A stretch of 64,000 nucleotides of DNA, taken from assembly GCA_013368445.1 (NCBI GenBank), contig JAACJO010000016.1, positions 620,001 through 684,000 of the forward strand. The letters run 5' to 3'. Shown in pieces: positions 22,509-33,663 of this stretch. The notes beneath the pieces were generated by a model. That model saw only the letters and a list, made by a program, of their open reading frames with translations, did no database searches and had not been told where the DNA came from. The position numbers and the translations under genes were made by a program. The stretch comes from Leucocoprinus leucothites (taxonomy: Eukaryota > Basidiomycota > Agaricomycetes > Agaricales > Agaricaceae). Position 1 is the first letter of the stretch; the number at the start of each line of letters is the position of its first letter.

Positions 22509-25000
22509 TATGTGTTCCTCCTGGATGAAATGCGCCCGAATAAATTATCTGCGAAATCTGAACTGATGATCTTCGTTGGATATGATCGGGAGAAGAATTA
22601 CATCTTTCTCCGCCATACTCGAGGGAACGCCGAGTTTATCTCGCTGACTGTCATCTTTGATGAAAAGATGTTCCCAAAATGTCCAGACCAAAAACCCGCG
22701 GTTTACCCTGAGCCACCTCGCGCTGAGATTCCTCCAATCTCGACTATTCCGAATGTTCCAAACATAGACCATCCGCCTGCACCTCGAGGAGGAGAGCCGC
22801 CTTGTGCGCCTTCACCTTGTGCTCCTCCACACCCTAAAACACCTTCACCTCCTAGATCACCAAGTCCACCTCTTTCTTACGCTGATCCGGAAGATCGCGA
22901 TCTAAAAGAAGAGGAAGAAGAAGTCAAGTTATCTCCTTCTCCCGGACCTTCACAAAAGGAACCTGGTCCACGTAAACGTGCTCGGTCTCCATCTCCACCT
23001 GAGGTACCGCTACCGCGACCTTCGGTCCAGGATGATCTTGATGCACTAGAACGGCTTGACCGCTGGGTCACCAAACGTGAAAACCGTCCTAGACGAAATG
23101 TTCAACCTCCGAACAGACCAGGAAACGTGTATGGTGATAGGAGCGACCCTCTTGATGTCATCCAACGATATAGGGAACTCAATCCTAACTTACCATGCAA
23201 TCGTGCCCAATATCGACCTATTCCTGGAGCAATCTCTGATGAGGAAGCTCGGAACAGATTACGAAATTGGAATATCCCTCATCCGGATAGTAGTATCAAC
23301 AATAAAACGTCATCTACTGATTTTGCGAAGTTCGTGAAGGAAGGGGGGGTAAAATTAGTTGATTTCCTTCTCGCACAATGCGCCAACGGGCCAGTTCCCG
23401 AACAGTTTAGAGATATCGCGAACTTAGACGCTGATACTCAAACTAAATGGCAAAAAGCGATGCTTGAGGAATTAGATGCGCTTCACAAGCGAGGTGTATA
23501 CGAGCTCGTTGATCTCCCAAAAGGAAGGAGAGCTATTAAAAATAGATGGGTCTACAACATCAAGTCCGATAATCGATATCGCTCTCGCCTTGTTGCGAAA
23601 GGGTTCTCCCAGATCGAGGGAATCGACTTCAATGAACTCTTTTCTCCAGTTGTCCGATATGAGACCGCGCGCCTACTTCTTGGCATTGCAGTGCTTGAGG
23701 ACTTTGACCTTCACTCTGTTGACGTCAAAACAGCCTATTTATATGGCGATCTGGATGAAGAGATCTATATGGAGCAGCCAGAAGGATTCTGACTTCCTGG
23801 CCATGAGAAGAAAGTCTGGAGATTACACAAAGCGATTTACGGTCTGAAACAAGCCGGCTTATCCTGGTGGAAAGCACTCACTTCATCGATGCTGAAACTT
23901 GGATTCAAGCGCTGTAAGTCCGACGCTGGCGTTTATCATTACACACATCCCAAGACCGGCGAGCATGTCTTTGCGGTCGTTTATGTGGATGATGTCTTTT
24001 TTATGGGTAAAAAGAATTCCCTGCTCCTCTCCGAGTTGAAGCAAAAATTCATGACCACTTGGGAATGTCGTGACCAAGGTGAACTTTCTGAGTTCCTAGG
24101 CATGAACATATCACGCGATTGAAAAGAGAGAAAACTCTATGTAGATCAAGTGAAATACCTCAATAAGGTTCTTGAGAAGTTTGAGATTCCTAAAGGCACG
24201 AAATTTACACCGCTGCCATCCGGATTCATCTTCGAACCCTATGTCGATAAGGTAGATCCTAAGTTTAGAACTCGTTACCAACAATTAGTTGGATCGCTGA
24301 TGTATCTTATGATCGGATCGAGACCTGACATATCCTTTGCGGTTGTCAAACTCTCCCAGCAATCTGCTGCCCCTTCCAATGCGCACTTCCGGGCTGGACT
24401 CCATGTGCTGCAATATTTGCGATCAACGCGCAATTATTGACTTGTCTTTGATGGAGCTTCTAATCAGGCCGTCATTGCTTGTTCCGATAGTGATTGGGCG
24501 CAAGACGGACAATCTCGACGATCTGTCACAGGTAACTTTGTTACAATAGCGCGTGGACCTGTAAGCTGGTTTAGCCACAAGCAGAAAACTGTCGCTCTGT
24601 CATCTACTGAAGCTGAGTATATGGCGCTATCTGATTGCAGCCATCAGTTGATGTGGATTCGACAACTTCTCGAAGAGATAGGTTTCAAAATACCTGCTCC
24701 GATTCTCTATGGTGATAATATCGGATCTATCTTCTGGAGCGAGAACCCTGTTCAAGAAAAACGCTCGAAGCATATTGATATACGATACCACTATATCCGA
24801 GATATCGTTGAAGAAGGTTCCATTGAGTTAGAATTTATCGAGGGCTCAAACAACCCTGCCGATATTTTGACGAAAAACCTCGGTTCAATTCTCTTCAATA
24901 AATTTGTTTATTCTCTAGGTATCGAATTTCTTTAGCGCTTTTATAGCCGCTTAAATGAAGCGCTCTAGTAGCCGCTCAATTATGCATCTCCCACCATTTC

Positions 25001-25013
25001 GAGTGAGGAGGAG
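25001..25013 (+). other. polypurine tract of the copia element
   Basis: The purine-rich GAGTGAGGAGGAG lies directly before the right LTR, as expected for the plus-strand primer. It contains one internal T. Confidence 0.75.
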
Positions 25014-25387
25014 TGTTGAATCACATGCGCGTTTACACGCTGCTACGTTCGCGTTCACTCTCAATTATGATGTATGCATTCTATTATTAGATACCATTAT
25101 GCTCACGCACAAATACTTCGTGCAGACTATACATGTTTCACTATACGTTTTACCTATACCCTTTACCACCTTGAAACAATGGTGTAATACCCTCTTTATA
25201 GTAGAAACTATTCGAACTCTTTAGTATAAATACCTTGTATTTTCTGCGATATTAGACAGTCAATTCTACATCCTCAGTCGCAACTACTACCTCGATAACA
25301 ATCCCATAACAGACTAACTGCCTAGTAAAGTGAGTACTGACCTCGTCATCTACCTTCACCGCTACGCTCCCCGTTGCTGCTTCGACA
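25014..25387 (+). repeat. right LTR of copia element
   Basis: 374 bp with the same ends as the left LTR, followed by the TTTGT target duplication at 25388-25392. It carries the pre-mutation CpG at three of six differing sites and the mutated form at the others. Confidence 0.95.
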
Positions 25388-25760
25388 TTTGTAGAGGAAT
25401 CCTGATGGCTGGACATGTATCTGCACCCTATTTTTATCTTTTTCGTAGATAGTGCTCACCGCTTCCACTTCCGTCGTTGCAGCTGCCTCTCCCACTACAT
25501 GGTTGCTCGGTTGAGAGCAAACTGGCGACTTGGTGGAAATGTCAATCTGGCTTGAGCCCCGCTCGTCTCTTCCGTCTCTCATGTGCTGCAGTCATTCTCT
25601 CGTTGTCTTGATGATAGAGATCCCACTGGCACTCGGAAATGTTGGCGGGCGGGACCTGGAGAAGGTCTTTTGGTACCTCGTGCACCCTTGACGTGGGCTC
25701 CGGGCTTAGATCACGCTCCCCCTACTGGGGGTGTGGTTGACCAATGCATGTTTAAACCTT
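25388..25760 (+). repeat. modular dispersed repeat, remainder of unit III
   Basis: This continues the unit cut by copia. TTTGTAGAGGAATCCTGATGG completes module B, then module C (GATAGTGCTCACCGCTTCC, GGTTGAGAGCAAACTGGCGAC) and module D (GGCACTCGGAAATGTTGGCGGG, CTTGACGTGGGCTCCGGGC) follow. A GC hairpin CCCCCTACTGGGGG near 25719 is specific to this copy. Confidence 0.7.
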
Positions 25761-26454
25761 AAAATTTTTATTTAGTCTTATACATACTGCAGGGTAATAT
25801 CATGACTTATCGATGTGTTGAAAATTAGAACTGGTTCAATAAAAATATTATTTATGATATACAAAACATTGTCCTATAATCCCCGGCTATGTAGTAGGGT
25901 GGGTTGTGTGCCTTGAGCTAGTAGTGCGGCCAGCCCGTCTTCTGATTAAGTTAGTGTTAGTCATATGATGGACTACTTGAGCTTAAGTAGCGTCTCGGCG
26001 ATCAGAGAGTTTCGTTAGCCTGAGTCGTGACTTTCGTTATCGCCAAGGGGCCATTGGTAATATATGTATGTCTTTAATGCCAGCCTGTTGTCAGTATTTA
26101 AGTAAAAGCAACTAGCGGAGTCATCAACTTGAAGCCCCCGACTGTCACAAGCCAAAACACGTTTGTACCAGTGGCAATGGAACCCTCGACAACAAAATGA
26201 TATGAGATTCCCATGTAAATAAATATAATAGCATCTGTAGAACTGACTCAACAGACCGAGGGCTAGACCCTAGGGTCAGTGCGACGATCACAAAAATCTA
26301 AAGGAGTTGATATATGTACAATGGAGAAGACACGAGACGAATGAATTAACCCAGACCAGTCAACGTATACTAGAGAGTGGAGTGAACCAAAAAAGGTGGG
26401 CAAGGGAAAACTGAACGTTTGTGGGGGAATGCTCTTTCAAAAGATGATACGAGC
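25761..26454. other. intergenic, no gene supported
   Basis: AT-rich sequence with no convincing reading frame and no repeat module. It lies at the 3' end of the small minus-strand gene that follows. Confidence 0.35.
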
Positions 26455-27156
26455 TCAGTAGAATGGCTGGACTTGTACGCGGGTTATTACCGCTTCGGAG
26501 CTAGGAACAGGCCGTATGCTATTCTCAACGGCTCTCTTCATCGACTCCAAGGCGTTCTGCTCCCTGGAGAGTCAGTCATACAATTAAAAAAAATCGTCAG
26601 AAACCTCCCATGCTTACCCGGATAGACTTCCATAATAGGCGAGAGCCTCTGTGGACGGGTGACCATGCTGTCCTAAGGCAAGCTACGACCTTGGTTTCGA
26701 CTGCGGTAATGTAGCTGTAGAGACGCTTGCAAAGGGAGTACAGCTAATCAATAGATAGTCATATCATTGGCCATTAGTAGGTAGGTAATGGCATACGCGT
26801 GAATAGTGTCTACTCACCTTTGGAACCCAAGTGCCTTGGCTAAACCTAGCCAAATCATCACCTTCGCGAGCGAGTCTTAATAGCGGCTGCTGAAAAGTCT
26901 CCGATGTCAACCACATACCAGAGGAAATAAAAGTGATGCCTACCAAGCTTTCTGTGCGTGAAAACACGACTACTGGGGAAGGAGGCTCAGGTCGAGCAGC
27001 ATCGCTTACTCGTTGGTGCGAAGGTAAAATGATACGAGCAACAGGTCGGGGGCGAGGCACGTATCGCTGAGCGGAGAAGGTCCATGCGTGCGGAAAGTCG
27101 GGTTCGATTTCGGGAAGCTGATTTTCAGTGAAAAACGCATTCTGTTGTGAAGACAT
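26455..27156 (-). CDS. unidentified small protein, 170 residues
   Basis: Exons 27156-26818, 26682-26618 and 26563-26455 join in frame through GT-AG introns. The 65-nt middle exon is confirmed by the restored stretch LALGQHGHPSTEALAYYGSLS/GEQNALESMK. The protein begins MSSQQNAFFTENQLPEIEPD, has a Pro/Arg-rich middle (RYVPRPRPVARIILPSHQR, ARPEPPSPVVVF) and ends SEAVITRVQVQPFY. There is no signal peptide from this start, and I know no family match. A start further upstream (27312) would add a hydrophobic leader ISQLFFLYTLLPTTHILSPLFLF, but the longer leader is low-complexity and less likely. The gene model is an inference from frame restoration. Confidence 0.5.
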
Positions 27157-29929
27157 GGTAGAAAAAATCGATCTTCGAAGTAAGAAGAGAGGAGCTGGTT
27201 GTGCAGAGTAGATGCGAGTACAAGAAAAAAGAAAAAGAGGCGAAAGAATGTGGGTGGTGGGAAGGAGGGTATAAAGGAAAAATAGTTGGGAGATCGGCTT
27301 AGAAGGTGCCAATTAAAACCCCGGTAGTGCGAGGCACGGTGCTTTCCTCTTTCGATTGTATGGCTGCGCGCTCCGTTGGTGAGTTTCCTACGCTACCGAG
27401 TCACGGTTTCTTTATAAGCTCAGATCATCCTCACTCCTCCGCCGACATATGATGGCAAGGAAATCGAACTCCTTCCATCCCCCGGAGAGGTCGAGGAGGA
27501 ATAGTAACACCGCATAGTAGACTAGTTTGATGGCAGTAGCACCGATCGCAAAGATATGTGAGAGGTCGTCGACATTTTTCACTTGACCAGGTCCCAAGGG
27601 GATCGGAGGGGGCCTTCGTGCTACCAGCAGCGAATAGTATGAACAACCTTTTGACGGCCACAAAAGGTTACGATAAGAACCAGATAGCGTGAAAGTGGTC
27701 TTCCGTGGGGAATTTTTGTCGAGTGACAAATGATGGGGAAGACGGCACGGTCATGATGAAAAGGATGGCTTTCGGCGCCTCTGCTCATAAGCTCGTAGCA
27801 CCCCAAACCCAATAATATCCCTCGACCCGACGCGTCTGTCCTTCACAGAGGTCGTACTATCCTTCTCTCCGTCAAACTTTATCCCGTCTTTCGGAGTTTA
27901 TCAGGCGTCGGCAGAGCCATGCCCACCCGCACCCTTCACCAACCGCTCTCTCTTCTGCAAGGAGTGGTCAAGGAGCCTGACTCCTCGCTCAATCTCTAGT
28001 CCTTCAACCTATCCACACCGCAGCCAGCTCGAACCCAGAATCCCCTGTACGACTACCCGGTGGATCATCAGTGAACCATCCTTCCAGGACCTTGACAGCA
28101 TTCAGGTTGTCCTGGGTGACGGAAGGTGACGTCCAACTGGCGACCTTCCAGGCATGCTCCTCGAGTCTTTCATCGAGACAATTTGGGCTTGAGGCGGAGC
28201 CTGCGCATGATTCCACACCGTCGTGTCGAAGATGGTATTTCTGTGATGGCTATAACGTCGTCGATTGGCGAACCGGGAGGTAATGGGCACATTCAGCACG
28301 CAAAAGATGGATGACTATGATGTTGACGATATTCTGGCAAACGACTAAAGGAAGTATAGCCTCAGGGCTTAAATACCGCTCCGGAAGAACAAGAGCGTGG
28401 CGGGTGGTGCGCCTCATCCCGCCACTCGAGTCATTGTGCTCGGGGCCCGCCCTTCCTCCCACGTCGACCGTGTACTCCCGCCCCACATTCCGCGACTCTC
28501 ACGAACCCACGCGCCCGTCCAACGAGTCAGAATACCATTTTCTTCACGACATCAACGTGTCCTGTGACCGTGGCGCCCAAATGTTGTCACCTCGGATATA
28601 AAGTGGCACAGATTGATGTGAGTCAGAATTAGCCCTCTTGTCCTCGAACCACCACGAATGAGACTGATTTTCATGCTTGAGGTGATAGCGTGACCACCGG
28701 AAACCGTCTGCTTCAAGATCCAACAATCAAGAATGGCTGATTCCAAGACGTGCAAAACAGTATCAAATCAAGCGCCGCCAAGCCCCTGAGTCACTTCAAT
28801 CGGGCGCTATTACGACAGTCGAGTCTACCGTTGCGAGAGTGTCTCGAGGAAGCCCAGAGGAATCAATTAATTTTCCATTTGCTTCAAGGATTCGCTTGAT
28901 GCCAGATTGTCAAGATGCCAGGGGCTAGTTGGACCGAAACCAATTTGTGCAGGGAACAAATCATTTTCGCCACGTTTAAACAGACCCGAGATACATGGCC
29001 ATGAAGGATTCTGTAATGGAGAGATCGCCAATACACAAGGGCAAGAATTGCGGAGGAACCAACAGCTGGCGAACCGGTAAAACCTGGACACTGAATCGCG
29101 GTACAGGGGCGCTTATATGCCCAATATTCCGTGGCCGCATATAGAGGCTGGTACTTTTGCGGTTCGTAGAATGTGGGGGAATGCACATTGATGGCTGGCA
29201 ATCGAAAATGTATCCTTTCTGAGTAGGCAATTTCTGGGGGGGAAATCTGGAGGCCAACGAGAACAAAACGGCTGAGCGAAGAATCTGATTTCCTTTGCAA
29301 ATCAACCAGTTCTATGACGGCGTCAGCGGCAGCGAGGCGCTATAAACCAACCGTGTCAGGCGTAAGGAGAGGACTATGCAAATGAGCAGTCTGCGTACCG
29401 CCCTGCCTCGTTGATCTTCCGGCTGCTCTTCCTTCAATTCTGAACCCGCCAAATCTACCCTTTCCAATCCAGCAAGTGCACCAATCATTGAATTTTTTCC
29501 ATGAACGGCTGAGTGTAGCGCGGCTCGAATCAACCGACCTCGAGGTCGTGAGGTTTGCTTTTGACGAGTCACGGTATGGTTCTGGCGGCTGGCTGTTCTT
29601 GGTGGTTTTGCGCCGAAAAAAAAGATTTTGGGCTGGTAAAAATGCCCATCATTTATGAAGAGGGATGTACGCGATCCGGAGGCTCCAGTATCACAAAGAG
29701 TACATGGCGAAAAGAAAGCGAACAAGAAGTTTGGTGACAGTGTGTGGCAGCGGCTTGGTGGAGGAAGAACTGGGTTAGTCATCTCTAGCTGGGATCGAAT
29801 TTCAAATTTCATTTTCTCCCGAATTGTAATTCAATTCTCCTGCTTTCACCCCGGACTACAATTCTACCTTATCCTCTCCGCTCGCCAACCGCCAAACTAT
29901 CGACACCTAGGCCTTATCCTTCATATTCA
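27157..29929. other. long region without a recognisable gene
   Basis: 2.8 kb with many medium open frames on both strands (for example minus 29812-29312 and 29300-28884, plus 28126-28601). No known domain, no consistent splice-linked set and no clear codon bias support any of them. The minus frame at 29812-29312 has a semi-regular segment (LIRAALHSAVHGKNSMIGALAGLERVDL) that could be a decayed or lineage-specific gene. Confidence 0.3.
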
Positions 29930-30560
29930 AGCCAGCCTAACCAGCAACTTGAACGGCGAAACCTTCAAACTGACAACCTTTTTCCAACAAGTATGTTCTC
30001 TCCCCTACTCACGGCCCATAGCAAACTACAGTCCTTTCTTCTTTATCTTTCCCTTCCCTCCATCGTCGCCATATCAGATTTCAGCTGTTTTTGCGTGAAC
30101 TCGTGCAGAAACCTTGATAGCGTGACTCTCGTACGCTCAATGTCGTAACTTGAGTCGCGGCTCCTACGTGGTCTCGTCGGCTCGGTATCCTGGTGACGGG
30201 GCACTTTCACCGCTGCTAGACCGCGTCGCAGTGCACCACAACCACTTCACTCATTCTCACATGAATCCACGAAGGATTCATGCATTTACACCCTTTTCTC
30301 TTGTTTTTCCTCGACAGTGCTCGCTCCTTCCTCGGCGCTGCAGCCCGAGTGGCTCGACCTGTCCTGCTTCATGATCACCACCGCACCCGTGTCGTATATC
30401 CTTTCTTTGTCGGACTTATGGTTGAATTGTTTGGTGGGGACTCGGAGAATGTCTCCTGGCACCCCCTACACCCTCGACGTGGGCTCCAGGCTTGGACCTT
30501 CCTCAGGCTCTAAGGACATGGCTGAGCAGTCTATGTTTGAACCATAGCTTTTATTTCTAT
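29930..30560 (+). repeat. modular dispersed repeat, unit IV (diverged)
   Basis: Same module order as units I-III. After AAGTATGTTCTC at about 29988 come module-B-like motifs at about 30084 (TTCAGCTG-TTTTTGCGTGAA) and 30245 (TTCACTCATTCTCACATGAA). Module C starts at 30313 (CGACAGTGCTCGCTCCTTCC) and module D lies at about 30435-30500 (GACTCGGAGAATGTCTCCTGGCAC, CCTCGACGTGGGCTCCAGGCTTGG). More diverged than the 15-17 kb units. Confidence 0.55.
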
Positions 30561-31231
30561 CTACCGCACGAATTCAACGATAAACGCTTGCCCTCTTCTG
30601 CAACGCTATTTCATCGAGTTTAAATAAATAACCAAGTTTTTGAAAGCCAGAAGGCTCCCAGATAGCATATTAAATGTGGTTTGCCAAGACGTCGAGCACG
30701 GACACCATCTATTGAAACCCCAGCGACGAGACTATCCGACGAAACGCCTCCCACATCGTATCCAGAGCCCGCTCCGACCCCCCGAGTATTTAGGCTCAAG
30801 ACCAGTGATATCCCTACCCGCGGTCGCTTCATTGATTTTTAAGCTGTCTCATATATCATCGAAGTGCCGCCAAGAGACCCAGGACTAATCTATACGACCC
30901 AATATCTCAAAATTAGTATATACAATTAAATGCTTCAAGTATTAATCGTTAGGGAGAAGTCCTTAAACCAGATGTGCTGATTTTTCAGCGTCACATATTT
31001 ACCTCCACGACCTCCGAAGAATGTACTTTGACAGCACGTCAGTCATAACATATGGAGCTACAAATGGGGAAGCACACCTGAAGGAAATTCAACTTCCTCC
31101 GTATGTCGATCTTTGCCCCCATCGCCATTACTCTGATCGCCGCTTAGACTAACGTGCACCGACCCATCTTCGCTGATACCCGCGCTGGCAGAGATAAGCC
31201 GCACTTGTATATCTACGTCGACCAAACTTTC
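30561..31231. other. intergenic, no gene supported
   Basis: AT-rich stretch (30890-30960 notably) between repeat unit IV and the PL14 gene remnant. Frames on the minus strand just above 31057 may be further decayed PL14 C-terminal sequence. Confidence 0.3.
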
Positions 31232-32620
31232 TTTCAAGCGTTTACCGGCAATGTTTCTGGAAACAATGTCGACGGAGAACAGTCGCTGAAGTTGATCCAC
31301 GCATAGTAGGAGCTTCCATCATGAGCTGTTCTGCCGTCTAGGAGCCATTCTGAGCTAGTACCCTGGCCTAACAGGAGGTTCAAGAGATTCCCCAGTAACC
31401 CGCTGCTAGTAGTTTTCATAGCACTCGCTAGGGGATGGCTTCCTGTAATACTAGAGGTTTCCAAAAATCGTCCTGGTAGGCTTTGGAGGAGAATACTGGT
31501 CGAGGTCGTGGTAATATGCATCCCGTCTTATCATTCACCCATAACGTAAACCACCCATGCGCTTTTTCCTCGGCGTTAAGAACGAGAGTTTGAGTAACTG
31601 TGTCCAGGAGCCACTCATCCAAGCGAAGGAGCCACGACCAATTGAAAACCCATAATCCGTGTTGCATGTTGACCCAAGCGATGAACAGAGCGATGCCGGC
31701 TGGCGAGGTTTAGGTGCGCACTGTTCAAGAATCTCATAAATGAAGGGGCAAAAATGAGGATGCTAGGAACGAACCAGGTAAAGCTCACCAATACCGCCGG
31801 CTCTCCACATCAACCTGGTGCTGAAACAATTTTCAGCGTCGATCCCATCAGAATAACCCATACGGTCACCATACAATCCGGGCAAATTTCCACCCCTTAC
31901 CCAACCAAAGCCAGCCGGAAAGAAAACGTTGTATTGCAAAGTGATATTCGTTGCAGATGAGAGATCGATTGGAGAGGTATAAAAGTTTGCTCCACCGACT
32001 GGGTCCTGCGCAGGATTGACGGAATGAGCAGGATAAAGGACTTGTGTGAGCGACTGGTCCTGTTCACCAGGATTGCGAGCGAAATGAGATGGAAGGGATG
32101 GAACAAGGCTAACGCTGTGTTGTCCACTCGGAAAGTAGGTTATACCAAAGCTTGAGAGATCTATCATCTATGACAGAGCTGACCACGCTGTCAGAAGAAA
32201 CGGGTTGTGGGGCCTGTGTTGGCCAGGGTGAGGGTTTCGATGAAAGTGATGTGGTGGTCGATGTGCGTTCGACTGTCTTTGTCGCTGTCGATGGATGGAG
32301 CGTAACATATTCTGTCGTCGTAGATTCCGGAAGCACCATAGTGACAGTGACATGGGACCATTTCCAGGAAATGCAATGACACGAAGGGGGATGACACGGT
32401 CACTGGATGATGAGTGGGATAGAATAGCGGCTCCTCAGACCCGGTAACCGCACTCGATCTTGCCAAACCATGCGTCGCAGGAACCATCTGAAGCGTCCGT
32501 CCGTGCCTCTCGAGCGGAGAAGGCAACGACTGAGAATTTCTGCAACGGAAACCGAAAGGTATCGCCAACAACAAACACGCAGCGGCTACGAGAGTCTGTA
32601 TGGAGGCAAAAGGTAATCAT
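31232..32620 (-). pseudogene. family 14 polysaccharide lyase (PL14), apparently broken
   Basis: The core exon encodes the PL14 signature ITLQYNVFFPAGFGWVRGG, LPGLYGDRMG and CFSTRLMWRAGGIGELYL. An intron ending at about 31707 leads to CAPKPRQPASLC, CNTDYGFSIGRGSFAWMSGSW. The expected continuation TVTQTLVLNAEEKAHGWFTL lies one frame over (near 31600), with no intron to bridge it. A Ser/Thr-rich linker and a signal-peptide exon (SIQTLVAAACLLLAIP) lie upstream. The only nearby ATG is out of frame with that signal peptide, unlike in the copy at 10392. PL14 enzymes cleave uronate polysaccharides (alginate, glucuronan) and would be secreted. With at least two frame breaks I call it a pseudogene; assembly error is an alternative. 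Confidence 0.65.
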
Positions 32621-33663
32621 CTATGCTACCAGGCGTGCGGTTGTGTTTTCGGGAATATTTCTGATTTTTGGTTCGTCCAACGAACTCTCGGAGCAGTAGC
32701 CAGTCCGATTTTGAACTGGAATGACCGTCCAATCGAAGCATAGGATTAAGCTGAGTTGAAGGTGTGATTTCGAGAAATGGATTTCATAGGCGAAAGCAGA
32801 TCTCGATTTGAATAGCAGGAGCTTGAGGAGTCAGTAGAGAACTTGAGCATTATCGTTGGGTCGATTTGGAAGAGCAGAATATAAATACATGCCAATAGCG
32901 CCTTCTTCCCACTCAGGGTCCTCTGATTCTTGATAGAATTAGGAGCTCGCAGCCAAAGTTGCTCAAACACAAACTCTTAGCGGTTGGTCTTGCCGATCAG
33001 TTCACTTTGTGTAACTATTTGCTTAATCATAGCTGACATCCTCTTACAATTTGGTAGGGTAGATCACACTCACTGAGTGGGGCCAGAAGTCAAGCGAAAT
33101 CAAGGAATCGCGACCACTGACAGAGGCAGCCCTCCGGCCTTGATTCTATCACCAGAATCAGAACATGCAAATCAAGCCATCGCCATATCTTGGAAGAGAT
33201 GTACCTGCGCGTTGTCATAGGTGCAAGAACCAGCCTTTATCACAGGTATCATTCAACGGTGTTGATGTTAACTCTTCAGAAGGAAGCGACGTTGATGATG
33301 AGTACACACCAGGTTGAACCTCGCAGTGTCTCTAGTAACATTGGAGGCTCAACGAGCTCTGTGATGCTGTGGCGCCCGGCGATAGAGCATGCACCGAAGA
33401 AACTGCACCCTTCACTATTGTCGTCTGTAGCGATGCAGTAGTATCAGTCTCATGCCATCATCCCAAGGTGCGCTATTTATATCACAACTAACGATCATTG
33501 ATATCCTTCAAGTCCGAGCTTGTCATTCAGGAAGTCAAGTACATATCAGGCACTCCCTATGGTCTTCGAATAAATAGTACTACTTCGTTTGTGGATAATC
33601 AGACGCTCTCTCACCATCGTGCCTCCCTCTTCCTTTCCAGAATAAGACAAGTCGTGCAGGAAC
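32621..33663. promoter_or_regulatory. duplicated divergent promoter region (copy 2)
   Basis: Homologous to 10393-11196 over most of its length, about 240 bp longer. Conserved islands such as CATGCCATCATCCCAAGG, CCTTCAAGTCC, TCACCATCGTGCCTCCCTC and GAATAAGACAAGTC sit in the same order upstream of membrane-protein copy B. Confidence 0.55.

Larger units (their letters stand above)
19561..24935 (+). pseudogene. copia pol: protease, integrase, RT and RNase H, broken
   Basis: The protease active site ILDSGASAHFTP is at about 19785. The integrase zinc region (HQRLGHPSN ... CPGCMKGK) is followed by the core with VHSDLFELP, the DDYSSFAHM region, TSDRGGEF and the catalytic E region HQQNGRAER. The integrase is split by the Tc1 element at 20914. 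It resumes at 22511 as YVFLLDEMRPNKLSAKSE. The linker is Pro-rich. RT follows (NRWVYNIK, RLVAKGFSQ, VVYVDDVFFMG catalytic YVDD) and RNase H (ACSDSDWA, SSTEAEYMALSD, KHIDIRYHYIRD). Stops within the frame at 23790, 24120 and 24438 are all TGA. Non-autonomous as it stands. Confidence 0.92.
17395..25387 (+). mobile_element. Ty1/copia LTR retrotransposon with nested Tc1/mariner insertion
   Basis: The element spans 7993 bp, or about 6.4 kb without the nested transposon. Two 374-bp LTRs begin TGTTGAATCAC and end CTTCGACA. A 5-bp duplication flanks it, a primer site and purine tract are present, and the domain order is gag, protease, integrase, reverse transcriptase, RNase H. Integrase before RT places it in Ty1/copia (Pseudoviridae-type order). 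The LTRs differ at only six positions, so insertion is recent. The body is disabled by a gag frameshift and several TGA stops. Transcription runs left to right. Confidence 0.95.

Noticed and set aside
22877..23074. Minus-strand frame rich in S/R opposite the copia linker
   Set aside because: Antisense shadow of the Pro-rich integrase-RT linker.
28867..29812. Two overlapping minus-strand frames as a possible gene
   Set aside because: No domain, no clear codon bias and no splice that joins them convincingly.
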